Source: Amborella trichopoda (Eukaryota > Streptophyta > Magnoliopsida > Amborellales > Amborellaceae). Taken from it: a DNA stretch of 64,000 nt. Positions 31,274-43,200 of the stretch are shown here, piece by piece. The position numbers were made by a program, and so were the translations under genes. Every line of letters begins with the position of its first letter. Positions within the stretch are counted from its first letter, which is position 1. The DNA lies in NCBI RefSeq assembly GCF_000471905.2, contig NW_006499801.1, positions 1,092,548 through 1,156,547 of the forward strand, read 5' to 3'. Below the pieces are notes generated by a model that had not been told where the DNA came from, did no database searches, and saw only the letters and a program-made list of their open reading frames with translations.

Positions 31274-34200
31274 TCACAGAGGAATAGAAAGTGATTTCTT
31301 CATCTTCTCGACCTCCAAATAAACAGTAGAATAAGGAAGGAATTCAGAGAAATGGCTTCGACTTAGGTCATTAATGGCAACCGCGAGTTTGGGTATTTCC
31401 AGGATCTCTTCATTGGTTAGAGTTCTCACAAATCGTGCTGGATTCCCAGCCCAAAGTTCACCACTTGGAATCCTACGACCAGGGGGAAGGACCGACCCAG
31501 CTTCTAAGATAGAATGAGTCTCAACAAGGGAGCCCTCCATGAGGACTGAATTTTGCCCGATGATGCACTCAGGTTCAATGGTGCAAGACCTCAGGAGTGT
31601 GTAAGCCCCAACAGTGACATACATCTCGATGGTTGTTTCAGCTGGAAGCCCTGGAGAGAGAGAGAGAGAGAGATTACGTTCAGTGACTGTAAGGATAAAA
31701 GAAGCAAAATAAAGCCCTATAGGTATGCAGATGACAACAATTTCATATATATATATATATATATGGAAGCCACTACGCAATGCCTATGGGTGAAAATGAA
31801 TAGTGCTTTCACCCACAGGCTCGATGCCATCCGATTTTTTCGGACAGCATGGATAAATCGACCGCAACGGACATAGCATTTCTGGTGCGGTCGATTTTTC
31901 ATACAAAAAACACGGAAACCACAACGGCTCTACGAGAACTGTTGCGGGGCAAAACACTAATCATTTTTAGCCTATGGCATTTTTAAGAGAGAGGGACATC
32001 CAAATTGTATGGTGCAAAACTCAATGTACATATTCAACAAAAATATAAAAGCCTAGTATGAGGAACAAAGTTCATGTAGGAAAAATGTTTTCTACTAGAA
32101 GCACAACTGCATTGTCAAGTCTTCCCATAACAATAAGACATCAATCCCATCCGAATAAGCGGAGACATTGAGAAAGGCTCATTTAGCTGTTTAGTGAGTG
32201 AAAACAGGATGATGCTACCAGGACCAATGCAGTAACCGACATATCATAACTTGGCTTTCTCTTTTTTCATGATACTTTTCTATGATTATAAATGAATTTT
32301 TCCAATTCCTACAATCCTACTATCCAGATTCTGATTTATATTTTCTTAGCTTCTCCTGGTACTAGAGAAATGGGGAAGACAATAAAGGGAGATATTCTCC
32401 AATATACCACTTAGTTTCTACAGAGTGGAGATTTCCAGCTCAGACTATGTTGAGAAAACATTCTTAATAGTTCGATTGTCTACTTTGTAATAAATAAAAC
32501 TAGCCTATCATGTCAATCTCAAACAAAGGCATTAACTGCAACTTCTTTGCTAATGGTATAAATAGCTCATGCATCTAATAAATCAATTGCATCACCCTTT
32601 TCTGTTTAGTATATAGATATATAGAGGACATGCATGTCAAAACTCTTAGAAATATATCATCAACTCTTTAAAAGAAGGGATTGTCTACAAAGAGACCATT
32701 TACCTTCCGTACAAGGAGGTCAAAACTATTCCCACTCATTAGATGTCAAATTGGATGACTAGGGGTGAGTCACGAAGTCCGACAATTTTTTTTTTTGAAC
32801 TTTACGTCTAATCAGTGACACTCTTAAAACCACCATTTTGAAATCTAAAAGACAAGAATGATTGTGACCACTTTGTACAGAAGGTAAATGGTTTATTTGT
32901 AAACAATCCCCTAAAAGAAAGCATTTCTAAATTTTCCCAACAGTTCTTTCTATATGACCAATACTTCTACAAAGCATCCGAAAGTACTGTAACATTTACT
33001 TCCAATATTTTTACTGGGCCCACTCCCTTGAGAAAGAAAGGGACTCTGAGAATGTGAGTAGATGAACCTCAGGGATTGCCGCCCCCTGGTACTGGAAACA
33101 TTTGTTCGACCAAATTTAATATCTAACAATATTCAAGTCTCTTACAAACATACATACCACAAGGAGAATTAGGTTGTTGTCGCAAGCGACCCCTTTCTAA
33201 TTAACAGGTGTCTGTCCTAACTCCTAACCAGGATACATTTTTTCTTTCCGCTGTAAACTTTTGCTTGTCGCTCCTGTTTGGGCGCAGATTATGCTATAAG
33301 CAATTTTGTAAATCTTTGTACCTTGCTTAATGTAATTAGGTGAACATAAATAAACACTTCAAATCTTGGCTTTTATTTGGAGTTTTGTTTTTTCTTTTTT
33401 TGGGGTGGTTGGAAGGGGGGGTTGTAAGCAACTAAATTGTACTTGTATCAATGTTGTAAAAATGCACAGTTTAATTGGTGTCACAAAACAGAGCACCAAG
33501 AATAGGTAATTGCAAAATGGATACAAAAATGGTTATGAATCAGAAACAGGAGCTGGACTTAAGGCTCTTTTAAACAGATGAAGCATTTGTGGCGACAATG
33601 GTAGAAGGAAGTTCTTCCTGCACAGGCCAGGGAGTCTGCATCAGAATTAGCTTCATGCCAAGCGTGTTGAAATGAAACCACCAGTCCTTAAAAAAGATGG
33701 AAAATCTGCTTGAAGATGTCGAATCTCCAGGGGCAAGGGGTAGCCCTAGAGACCCATTCAATAACATTGAGGGAGTCTCCTTCAATGAGGATCGAGGACC
33801 CTCTTCTCCATTATATAGAGATGGGCAGAGAAGAAGTAGAAAAGCCTCAGCAAGTGAATCACCCGCACTGCCGATGGGACCTGAGAAAGACAAAAGAGTC
33901 CCCATTATGGGTTCCAAATAGGCACCAATGCCAGCAGGGTCTGGATTCCTGCGGGCACAGCCATAGAAGTTCAATGCAAATGACTACAATAGCCTGAAGG
34001 TAACCATGCCGAGGACCCAGAAATGGTAGGTGTTGAGAGAATAACATTGCGCCAGGTGGAATAGCAGTTGAAGAGTTTGTTTGAGGAAGCCCCAAATATA
34101 ACAGTGAATAGGATCCTTTGGATGATGTTGAATAGGCGAGATGTTGAACCCTCGAAGATCCTTCGATTCCTTTTGAGCCATATGGACCAAATGATTGCCT

Positions 34201-37200
34201 GGACGGGAGGTGCAAAAGGAGTCGACTGGAAGCTGGTAGGGGGAGAGAATAGTATTGTTTGTAAAGGTCTTCCTCTGAGGGGTCGGCAATCCAGGATAGG
34301 CCAAAAAGGTTCAGAAAAGGTGCCCAAATCATGGTTGATTGGGTGCACAGGATTAGATTCCTTTTCAGTACCACACATGGTACATCTATTGGCCAGATGG
34401 AAGTCTCATTTTTTATCTTGTCCAGAGTTGGAACTTTGTCCAAAATGGCATGCCAAGAGAGCGCTTGCACATTGGGTGGGGCCAAGGGGAGTGAAACTCT
34501 GTTTGCAGCCACTGGCTTGGGTGAAGGTTGTGAGGGTTTTGAAGAAAGAATCTAGATGAGCAAAAGGAAACCAAGATGGGAGTCCTCGGACTACATGAGG
34601 TCTCGGCCTAGGCCAGGGGGCCAAACTCTATTCCCAACCACTCAAGAAGCATAGTCGCCCATGAAAGCCTCACTTTTTACAGCAGCATTGTAGAAGGCAG
34701 GTAAGGCTACATCCAAGACGGAAGTCTTGCCAGATGTAGTACGGGAGGAGGCCCACAGACTGAAAAGTTGGAATTTAGTTGTCTAATAACTCGCCATGCA
34801 CCCGAAGCTTTAGAGGAAGAAGAATCTTTTGCAGTCAGTACCACATCTATTGGATATCACTGATGTCCACAGCTGATCCAGGTTAGTGGCAAAATGCCAC
34901 CATCATTTGCCCAGTAGGCCGGTATTGGCAATTTGCAGGTTTAGGAAGCCTAGGTCCCCAGAAGATACCTGGTCCAACCTGACCAGGTGGAATATATCAG
35001 GGTTCGAGCTTCCATTCCATACAGGCAAGTGGAAAAAGGACATTTGGGACACTGGGATGCTTGCCGAGGTGGATTTGATTAGGATAATTCGACCTCACAA
35101 AAAGGCGAAGCGACTCTTCCAGGTAGCCAGCTTCTTCTTGAATTTCTCAACCATGGTATCCCATTGGGCATCTTTGGTTTATCCAAGTAAAGGGTAATCC
35201 AAGATATTTGCTTGGGAGGTTGCCATTGGCAAACCATATTCTTCATGCTAACACATGGAGGGAAACTGTCTAATGCATGAGATTGGTTTTAAGCATGTTG
35301 ACTTGAAGACTGTGACCAATTCAAAGCAACGAATGAAAATCCATAGATTATCGACTTCTTATGGAGAGACATCAAGGAACACCAAAGAATCATCCTCATA
35401 GAGAAAATGAGAGATAGTGGGGCCCTGGTGGGGCAAGGAGAAACCCGTGAGAAAACTGAACTGGTAAAGCCTTTCAATGAACCTGCTAAATATGTCTGCC
35501 ACAATAGCAAATAGGAAAGGGTACAAGGGATCCATCCCCTGGTCTAAGGTCACAGGTAGTAATGAAGGAGCCTTACGGGGATCCTTGATTATGATGAAGT
35601 GAGCTGAGGACAGATATGCCCCGGATCCATTGCCTCCATTTTGGCCCAAAGCCCATCAGATACAAGATAAAGTAAAGGAACCCCCGATTACATGATCATA
35701 GACTTTTGCAAGATCTAGCTTACATATCAAGCCCGGTGTTCTTGAGAGGGACTGTCAGCTGAAGTATTCGTTAGCGAAAAAGGCTCCCTGGTCGGGGGAG
35801 ATAGCTTGGCCAAGAACATAGAGGAGTCTTGAGGCAATAAACTTGGCAAGGATCTTATAAGAACTGTTCAGAAGGCCAATTGGTCTAAACTCTAAGTTCC
35901 TCTGCCCCCTCTACTTTCAGATGAGTGTGATAAACGTAGCACACATACTTTTGTTTACCACTCCCCTTTTATGGAATTCAGAGAATCAGGCTAAGACATA
36001 GGGGCCAAGGACATCCAAGAACTTGATGAATAGGAAAGGCTTTGAGGATTTCTTGGCTCAGGGGCCTTATCCTAGCTCAAATCAGCAAAGGCTTTGAGGA
36101 CTTCTTGCTCTGAAATAGGTCATTCAAGCCACCGGGCACAATCTAAAGATATAAATTGAAAGGAGACATTTCCTACCCCAGATTTAGGGGCACTTTCAGC
36201 AGCAACGAGATTTTAAAAGTAAGAGACAACAACCCTGGGACTGTCGTCTTGCCCTTCGCAGATTATACCATTGACCACGATGTGTAGGATAGAATTGGCT
36301 GGCAACTTGCAGACTTATGAAAGGAGGTGTTTTACTCCCTCTCTTGTAGCCATTTAATCCTAGAGCGTTGGCGTCAAAAATATATCCTCTTGCTTTAGAA
36401 TAATTTGGAAGTTTGTCTTTGCATGAATTCTAGCCTCAAGCTCAGAAGGGGAAAGGTCCCTGAGTTCCTCTAGTAAGTCTAACTCATCTGTTTCCTCCTA
36501 AGAGTTCTGTTTTTTTTGTGGAGAGAGCTGAAAATATTCGTATTCTAGGCTCTCAATTTTTGCTTGAGGAGCTGTAGCCAGGGGAGGGAATGAGTTGGAT
36601 CGGGTCGGGTCCATGTCAACCCAACCCGATCCAGTGGGTCAGGTTGGTTCCAGAACAATAAATAAAAAATATAAAAAATTATTTTCTATATTTTATCTAT
36701 AAAATTAGTATCATTTATATGTAATTTACACTAATATATTCGGTAGGCTGGGTAGGGTTGGCCTCAAACCAGACCCAGACCCGGACCCAGACCTGGTCGT
36801 GTCAAGGTCAAGTGGACCCAGACCCAACCCGGTGGGTCGACCTGTACTCGGTCGGGCTGACCCATTGGGTCCACGGGTCGACACGACCCAATTCCCACCC
36901 CTAGCTGTAGCTAATTAGACAACTTGAAACCAGCCAAACCCAGACTTTGAAAGAGGATCAACATTGGAAGATTAGGGAGTGCAGTCTACTGTTGTCCAAC
37001 CATATAGTTCAAATCTAATAGGCCTTGGGCTGGAATGGAGGAGCTAGGTATCTAAAATCATGGGAATGTGATCCAATGTGGGCCTCAGGAAGGATCTAGA
37101 AATCGCCTCCTGGAAGTGCCGCTCCCAATCTGGATTGACAGAGAGTATATCCAATTTCAACAGGTGAGGACTGGCTGTTTGACCAGAGGACGAGGGGACC

Positions 37201-40200
37201 ACTAAGGGGGACGTTGATGAGGGAGTTCCTGTGAACAAACTTCAAGAATTCAGCCATGCTGGTTTGATTGAACCACCTCTTGTTTTTTTTTTCAAGGACC
37301 AACAGATGACATTAAAATCCTCGCCTAGACACCACAAAAGACAGAACTGAGTAGAAGTTTGATCTAATTCATCCCAAAAAGGGTTTTTTGGAGATTTGGT
37401 CAATTGGGGCTGCAGAAAGGCTAGAGAAGGCCTACAAAATTGTAGGAGATACAAATAAAGAAGGTTGATATTGAGAAAGCTACAACAATAGTGTCCATTA
37501 CATATAATACTATGGGGTCTCATAGAACCAAATGCCACCAGAAGCACCCTGGGCTGGCAAGGAGGACCATGCCACATGTCGACGACACCAACTGAATGGG
37601 CTCACTCAAGATTGGGGGCGTCCTTTGTTTTAGTGAGAATGAGTATATCGGATTGGTACTTGTGGGTGTGCATGCTCACAGAACTCCTTTTGTCAGGGTC
37701 ACCCAAACCCTTATAGTCCAAGCTAAGATCCCCATCTGGGATCCAATCCTATCCCATTGCAAGGCCTCGAGTAGGCCGCCTCCGAACATTGTCCATAAAA
37801 GAGGTGGAGGAGGATGGATCAGAAGGCAGGAGGCTTCCTGGGGTCCCATGTTCATTGAAACCCCACACTAATTTCTTGAGTCCATGCTTAACTTTTCCAA
37901 TGTCCTTCGCACTTTTATTCGAATTTGGTTCTCCCTTGGTTACATGGGCTTTTGAGGCTTCAATAATGCCCTCAATGGCTCCATTATAGACAAAGCTCAT
38001 GGCCAGTAGCATCTCGTTGTTATTACCAGTTCTTGAGATTCACTCAATTTCCTCTGAGTCAGCATTGGAACATTAGGGGCTGTCAGATTGATCAAAGGGA
38101 GGCGTCATAGAGAAGGAGGTTTCCAAGTGGGTCCACAGCCATGAAAATGGTGATTCTGGAGCCTCATAGAAAGACCATGATAAGGACGCCAGTGGCAAAG
38201 GCTCCTGGTTTTGGTGGCTTGATGGGGAGGCCACTAACCGAGGGATCCCCAACTCATAAAGGGGTGAAGAGGGCGTCATGGGGATTTTGCCAAAGGGAAG
38301 ACGTTTTGGAGAAAACCTTTTTTGCCCGAAGATTGATCCCCGGCGGAGGCTTGGAAAACCATTCCTGCATTGTTTTCTCGAAGTGGCCTCCTTATCAATC
38401 CATCAAAACTAGCAGGTAGGAAGTGGAGATGAATGCTAGGAAGAAAGAAGAGGGGGGGGGGAAGGGAGGGTAAGAGCAGTGAATAGGCACAGGGTATTTT
38501 TTGTTTATCCTCTTTACGGCATTTTTTCATCCTAACATTTCTATTGTTCATTTACGCTCTTCGCGCCTTTATGCTAATGATAGTGGTTGCACTTGCTAAG
38601 ATGGACTGCTTCGTGTCTCATGTGGAATATAGGTCATTTAGATGCCATCTTGGTATATCCTTGTTGTATCTCTTGTTTTTACTCTAGCACCTTTTTTTTT
38701 TTTGATGATAAAGATTTTTTTTTAAGTTTTACAAGTGATTTCTATTACCCATAAAAGAAAAGTGAGTAGCAACTATAGCTCCTCAACCAAGATACGAAAT
38801 GATATTCAAAATCATGTGATATGAACACATAACCAACGGCAGATAGTTGAACGCCAAGGAGATAAAAGGTGAGTACTAGAGAGCACCACCCTTCTCACAA
38901 CAAAAGAGGTTGTGAGCAGGCCATAAAGCCCCTGTCCGTTTCGAACAACAATACCCTATTCTTTTTTGAGAACCACAACACCTAAAGCAATTTATACATG
39001 ACACCATTTTTAACCCTCGTACTTATTTTTCTCTTACAATTGTAATCAATTTGTTTTCCCACCAGAAGCAAAGCTTGAGTTTTTCTTCCCAAAACTAGAA
39101 AGTAAACAGCCTCACTATACCATAAAAAAGGTTTCCCCATATTTAACATGTTTCCAATTGTCGACATAATCAAACATAGTCGGCAGGTCTATTTAAAATC
39201 CTACAAATGTCAAAAATATTAGTCACAAAAAACTAGAATATCTACAAGGGACAAGTTTGTTGATATGTCTGAAAAACAGGAAGATGTCGCACATAGAATT
39301 AGAGCTAGTTGGGGGAAGTGGAGATGTGCAACCGGAGTTTATGTGATCGCTGGATACTATTGAAGCTAAAGGGCAAAATCTATAGGACAGTTGTGAGACC
39401 AGCTTCGCTTTATGGGATGAAATGTTGCATGGTCAAGAAACAACATACCCATAGGATGAGTATAGCTGAGATGAGGATGTTGAGATAGATGAGTGGCAAG
39501 ACAAGAAGGGATAGAATTCGAAATGAATACATTCGGGAGAACTTAGGTGTGGCTCCAAAAAGCAATAAGATGAGAGAAAGTAGACTTAGGTGGGTTGGCC
39601 ATGTATAGCGCAGACCTAGTACAACACCTTTTAGGAAGTATAAGTGTAAGTTAGTTCAAGTAGAAGGCTCAAAAAGGGTATGAAGTATGTCCAAAAGGAC
39701 ATGGTTGGAAATAGTGAGAAAAGATTGGACTTATAGCCTCATTGAGGGTATGGCCCTAGATAAGATAGAATGGCGGACCAGGATTCTTATAGCCAAACCC
39801 AAATAGTTACGAAAAGGCTCTAATGATGTCTGAAAATAGGAGAAAAAGAACAACAAAGTAGAAATTAAGAGTTCTCAATTATATAATAATCAAACAGCAA
39901 TAGGATGAACGTGAGGTGTTTCAAAAGGGAAAGCTTTCTATGTTCCTCCTACAACATAGAAGTTCTATGTTCCCCCTTATCCAACCCTCCATTTTTAATG
40001 GAGGGCTACGATTGTCCCAATCACAATGCCACGTCTCTACACTGTTTCATTTTTATTTTTTTTTCTATAAACTGTTTTGACACCAAATTTTGGACGTCCA
40101 TTCCTATATTAAACTCGCACTAACGAAAATATAAAAAAAAAAATTTTGATAAAATAAAATGACCAAAATACCCCTGAAAGTTTCAAGGGGTATTTTGGTC

Positions 40201-43200
40201 ATTATTTTTTATTGAAAAATTATTGTTAATATTTTTTATAGGTGCGCCCCAATAAAAAGATGGCACACACCAAATTTCATATTCAAAAAAAATGTATTAA
40301 AAAAAAACTAAAAATAAAATTCTTTGAGACGTCAAATCTAAAATCAAACGGTGAGTGGCTCTCTTGATAAAAAAATGGACAGCTCGATGGTAGGGGGAAC
40401 ATAGAGCTTCTATGTTGTAGGGAGAACATGGAAAGCTTTCCCGTTTCAAAAAGGCCTGCCTAGGGGAGCCTGGACAGGCGCCCAACGCTCGGCCTTGGGC
40501 AACCCTGCACCCTGCCTAGGGGCAAAAATGCCCCTTGTTGAGGGGTATACCAGGGCCATTTGAAGGGGCCTTTTTTTAAAAAAATAAAAATAATAATAAT
40601 AAATTTAAGCTTCTACAAAAGGGGGTTGAGGTTCATATGCAACATAAACACCATTTGAACCATTTTAGAGAGAGAAAAACTTCAAAAAAAATTGGGATTT
40701 TGTGATTTTCATAAGATTGAAGGGTTTCTCAAAGTTCTGAGAAATCTATCCAAACATCACCCTTTGAGTTTAGATTTACTTTTACAGATTTTTTAAGACT
40801 ATTAGAGGATTTTTAGAAGATTTTGAGATTTTAAAACATCTCAAAAGTGGAAGTCTGAAGATCGACCAATCAAGGTTAGTGAAAAACTTTTCTTTTTAGA
40901 TTGCTTAGATTAATTTCAGATGTCTTCTTCGGGATAATGGTGATCCGGGTTGGAAATATGGCAATAACCCGAATCCTTTAAATAAAAATTGCATAAGATG
41001 CAGTCATTGTGAGAATGATACAAATGGGGTATAAACAGGTTCAAGAAACATCTTGCCGATATCAGGGGGAATATTGCCCCGTGTAAAAAAGTTCCTGATG
41101 CAATTGGGGAGGACTGGAGGAGATAAAAAAATTTATAAGCATAGTAAAAAAGAAAAAAGAGGAAATGGAGGCATGCATAGCAGAGCCAAGGTCTGGGGTT
41201 CGTGTTAATTATGATGATCATGAAGAGGGGTGTGAAGACGTGGAGCAGCATGCTATGTCCCAGCCTAGGGGGGAAAGAAAAGGGAATGGTAGTTGGTTCT
41301 GGGGGTGGGGGGCCTAAGAGGCCTCATGTTAGGGGGCCTATGGATTCTTTTTTCCACGGCTTGACCCTAAGGTTGCAGGTGAGAAAACAAAGAAACAAAC
41401 AACCATTGAGAATAGAATCAAGAAGGAAGAGAGAGAGCTTAGGTGGTTTTATGAGGGGGGGCATTCCTTTCAGTGTCTCTCGCCTAAACAGCTTCTACAC
41501 CTCGGCAGAAGCAATTAGCCAATTAAGCCTGGGTTGAAGCCCCTAATTCTATATGAGCTTTCAAAGCCTCTTTTGAAAAAAGAGGTGAATGCCACAAGGG
41601 AGAATGTGGAGTCACAGAAGGATGCATGGGCTCATTATGGGGTTTCTATATGATTGATACTTGGAGTGATAAGAAGAGAAGAAGTCAGATGAACTTTTTG
41701 GTGAATTATCCTCTAGGGACTGGTCTTTTGAGGTCTATTAATGCCTCTGATGATAGCCATGATGCCCATTATATATTTAAAGTGATGGAGAAGGCCATCA
41801 AGGAGGTTGGGGAGTAGCATGTTATACAAGTTGTCACAGATAATGTTGCTTGTAATGTTGTTGCTACTAATTTGTTGGGCACAGCCTACCTTAATAATTT
41901 GTTGGGCATAGCTTACCTTAATATCTTTTGGACACCATACACAACACACTGTATAGATCTCATGCATGAGGTTATTGCCAGTTTGAGCGAGATTGCAAGT
42001 GTAGTTAAAAAGACCAGGTCAGTTACGGCTTTCATTTATAACCACGCCCTCACCCTCAGTATGATGTTACAAATAACAAGGAGATAGTGAGGCCAAGCGT
42101 CACGAGATTTGCTACTTGGTATCTATGTCTAGATAACATACATTCAAGGAGGGTTCAATTGAGGCAGATGTTTACCTCTGATGATTGGAGAGTATGCAAG
42201 TGGGCCAAGGATTATAAAAAGAAGAAAGTGAGAGATATTGTCCTATCTGAGGCTTTTTGGCGAGGGGTGACGGTGCTTTTAAGGTATTTTTTCCTCCTGT
42301 CAAAGTCCTTCACATGGTTGACAGTGACAAGCCCTCCATGAGCTACATATACAAGGCAATGAAAAGTTGCAAGAGAGAGATAGTCCATAATTTGGATGAC
42401 GATGTCAGCTGCTATGAGCCCGTCTGAAAGATTATTTATGAGAAGTGGGATAGGCAGCTACATCAACCATTGCATGTAGCTAGTTAGTTTTTGAACCAAG
42501 CTTTTACTATGTTGAAAGGTACATACACACAAATGACACGATTATGACTATATTTAATAAGTGTCTGGATCTGCTAGTCCCTAATCAAGACATCCAAGAC
42601 ATTATATGAGGTAGCAAGTTACTAGTGCACATTGAAGTCTTTTGGGAGTTCATCAGTCCAATGGCAGTAAGATAAAGGACCAAAATTGATCCAGATAATA
42701 ATATACTTAACCCAGTCCTCAAGTTCAAGTTTCATATTTGTTGTTTGTTTTTTATATTTCATATATGATAGTAATTCATAATCAATTTGCAGCCGATTGG
42801 TGGAGTCAACATGGGTGTAGTGCTCCAAACTTACAAAAGTTGGCCATTCGGATCTTGAGCCTAACCACTACCTCGTCCGACTGTGAGTGGAATTGGAATA
42901 CTTTTGAGATGGTAATTTAGTTACTTTATTAGTTTGCAGTTTAAGAATTTATATTAGTAGTTATTAGTAACTAATTACTGATTACTATGTCAATTGTATT
43001 TTATTTTATTTATGTTGTTAACTGCAATGTCAATTGTAACTTCGTAGTATTTTCATTTGATTTTATTAGATTCATAGAAAGAAAATAAACAGGCTTGAAT
43101 CAACGAGGTTCAATGACCTAGTTTATGTGAAGTGCAATCGATACTTAAAGGAGAGGTTTGCTGAGAGAGATAAGAGAGATACCTTCATATAAAAAAGTAG

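Noticed and set aside
31274-31780. Exon 2 of the gamma-CA-like gene as a separate short gene starting at MRSGFHIY
   Set aside because: The sequence before 31650 is TA repeat and CT tract, and the acceptor joins perfectly in phase and family sequence with exon 1 at 44354.
34068-34559. Plus-strand ORF of 163 codons within the LINE
   Set aside because: The minus strand has recognisable reverse transcriptase C-terminal motifs in this interval, so the plus frame is a shadow.
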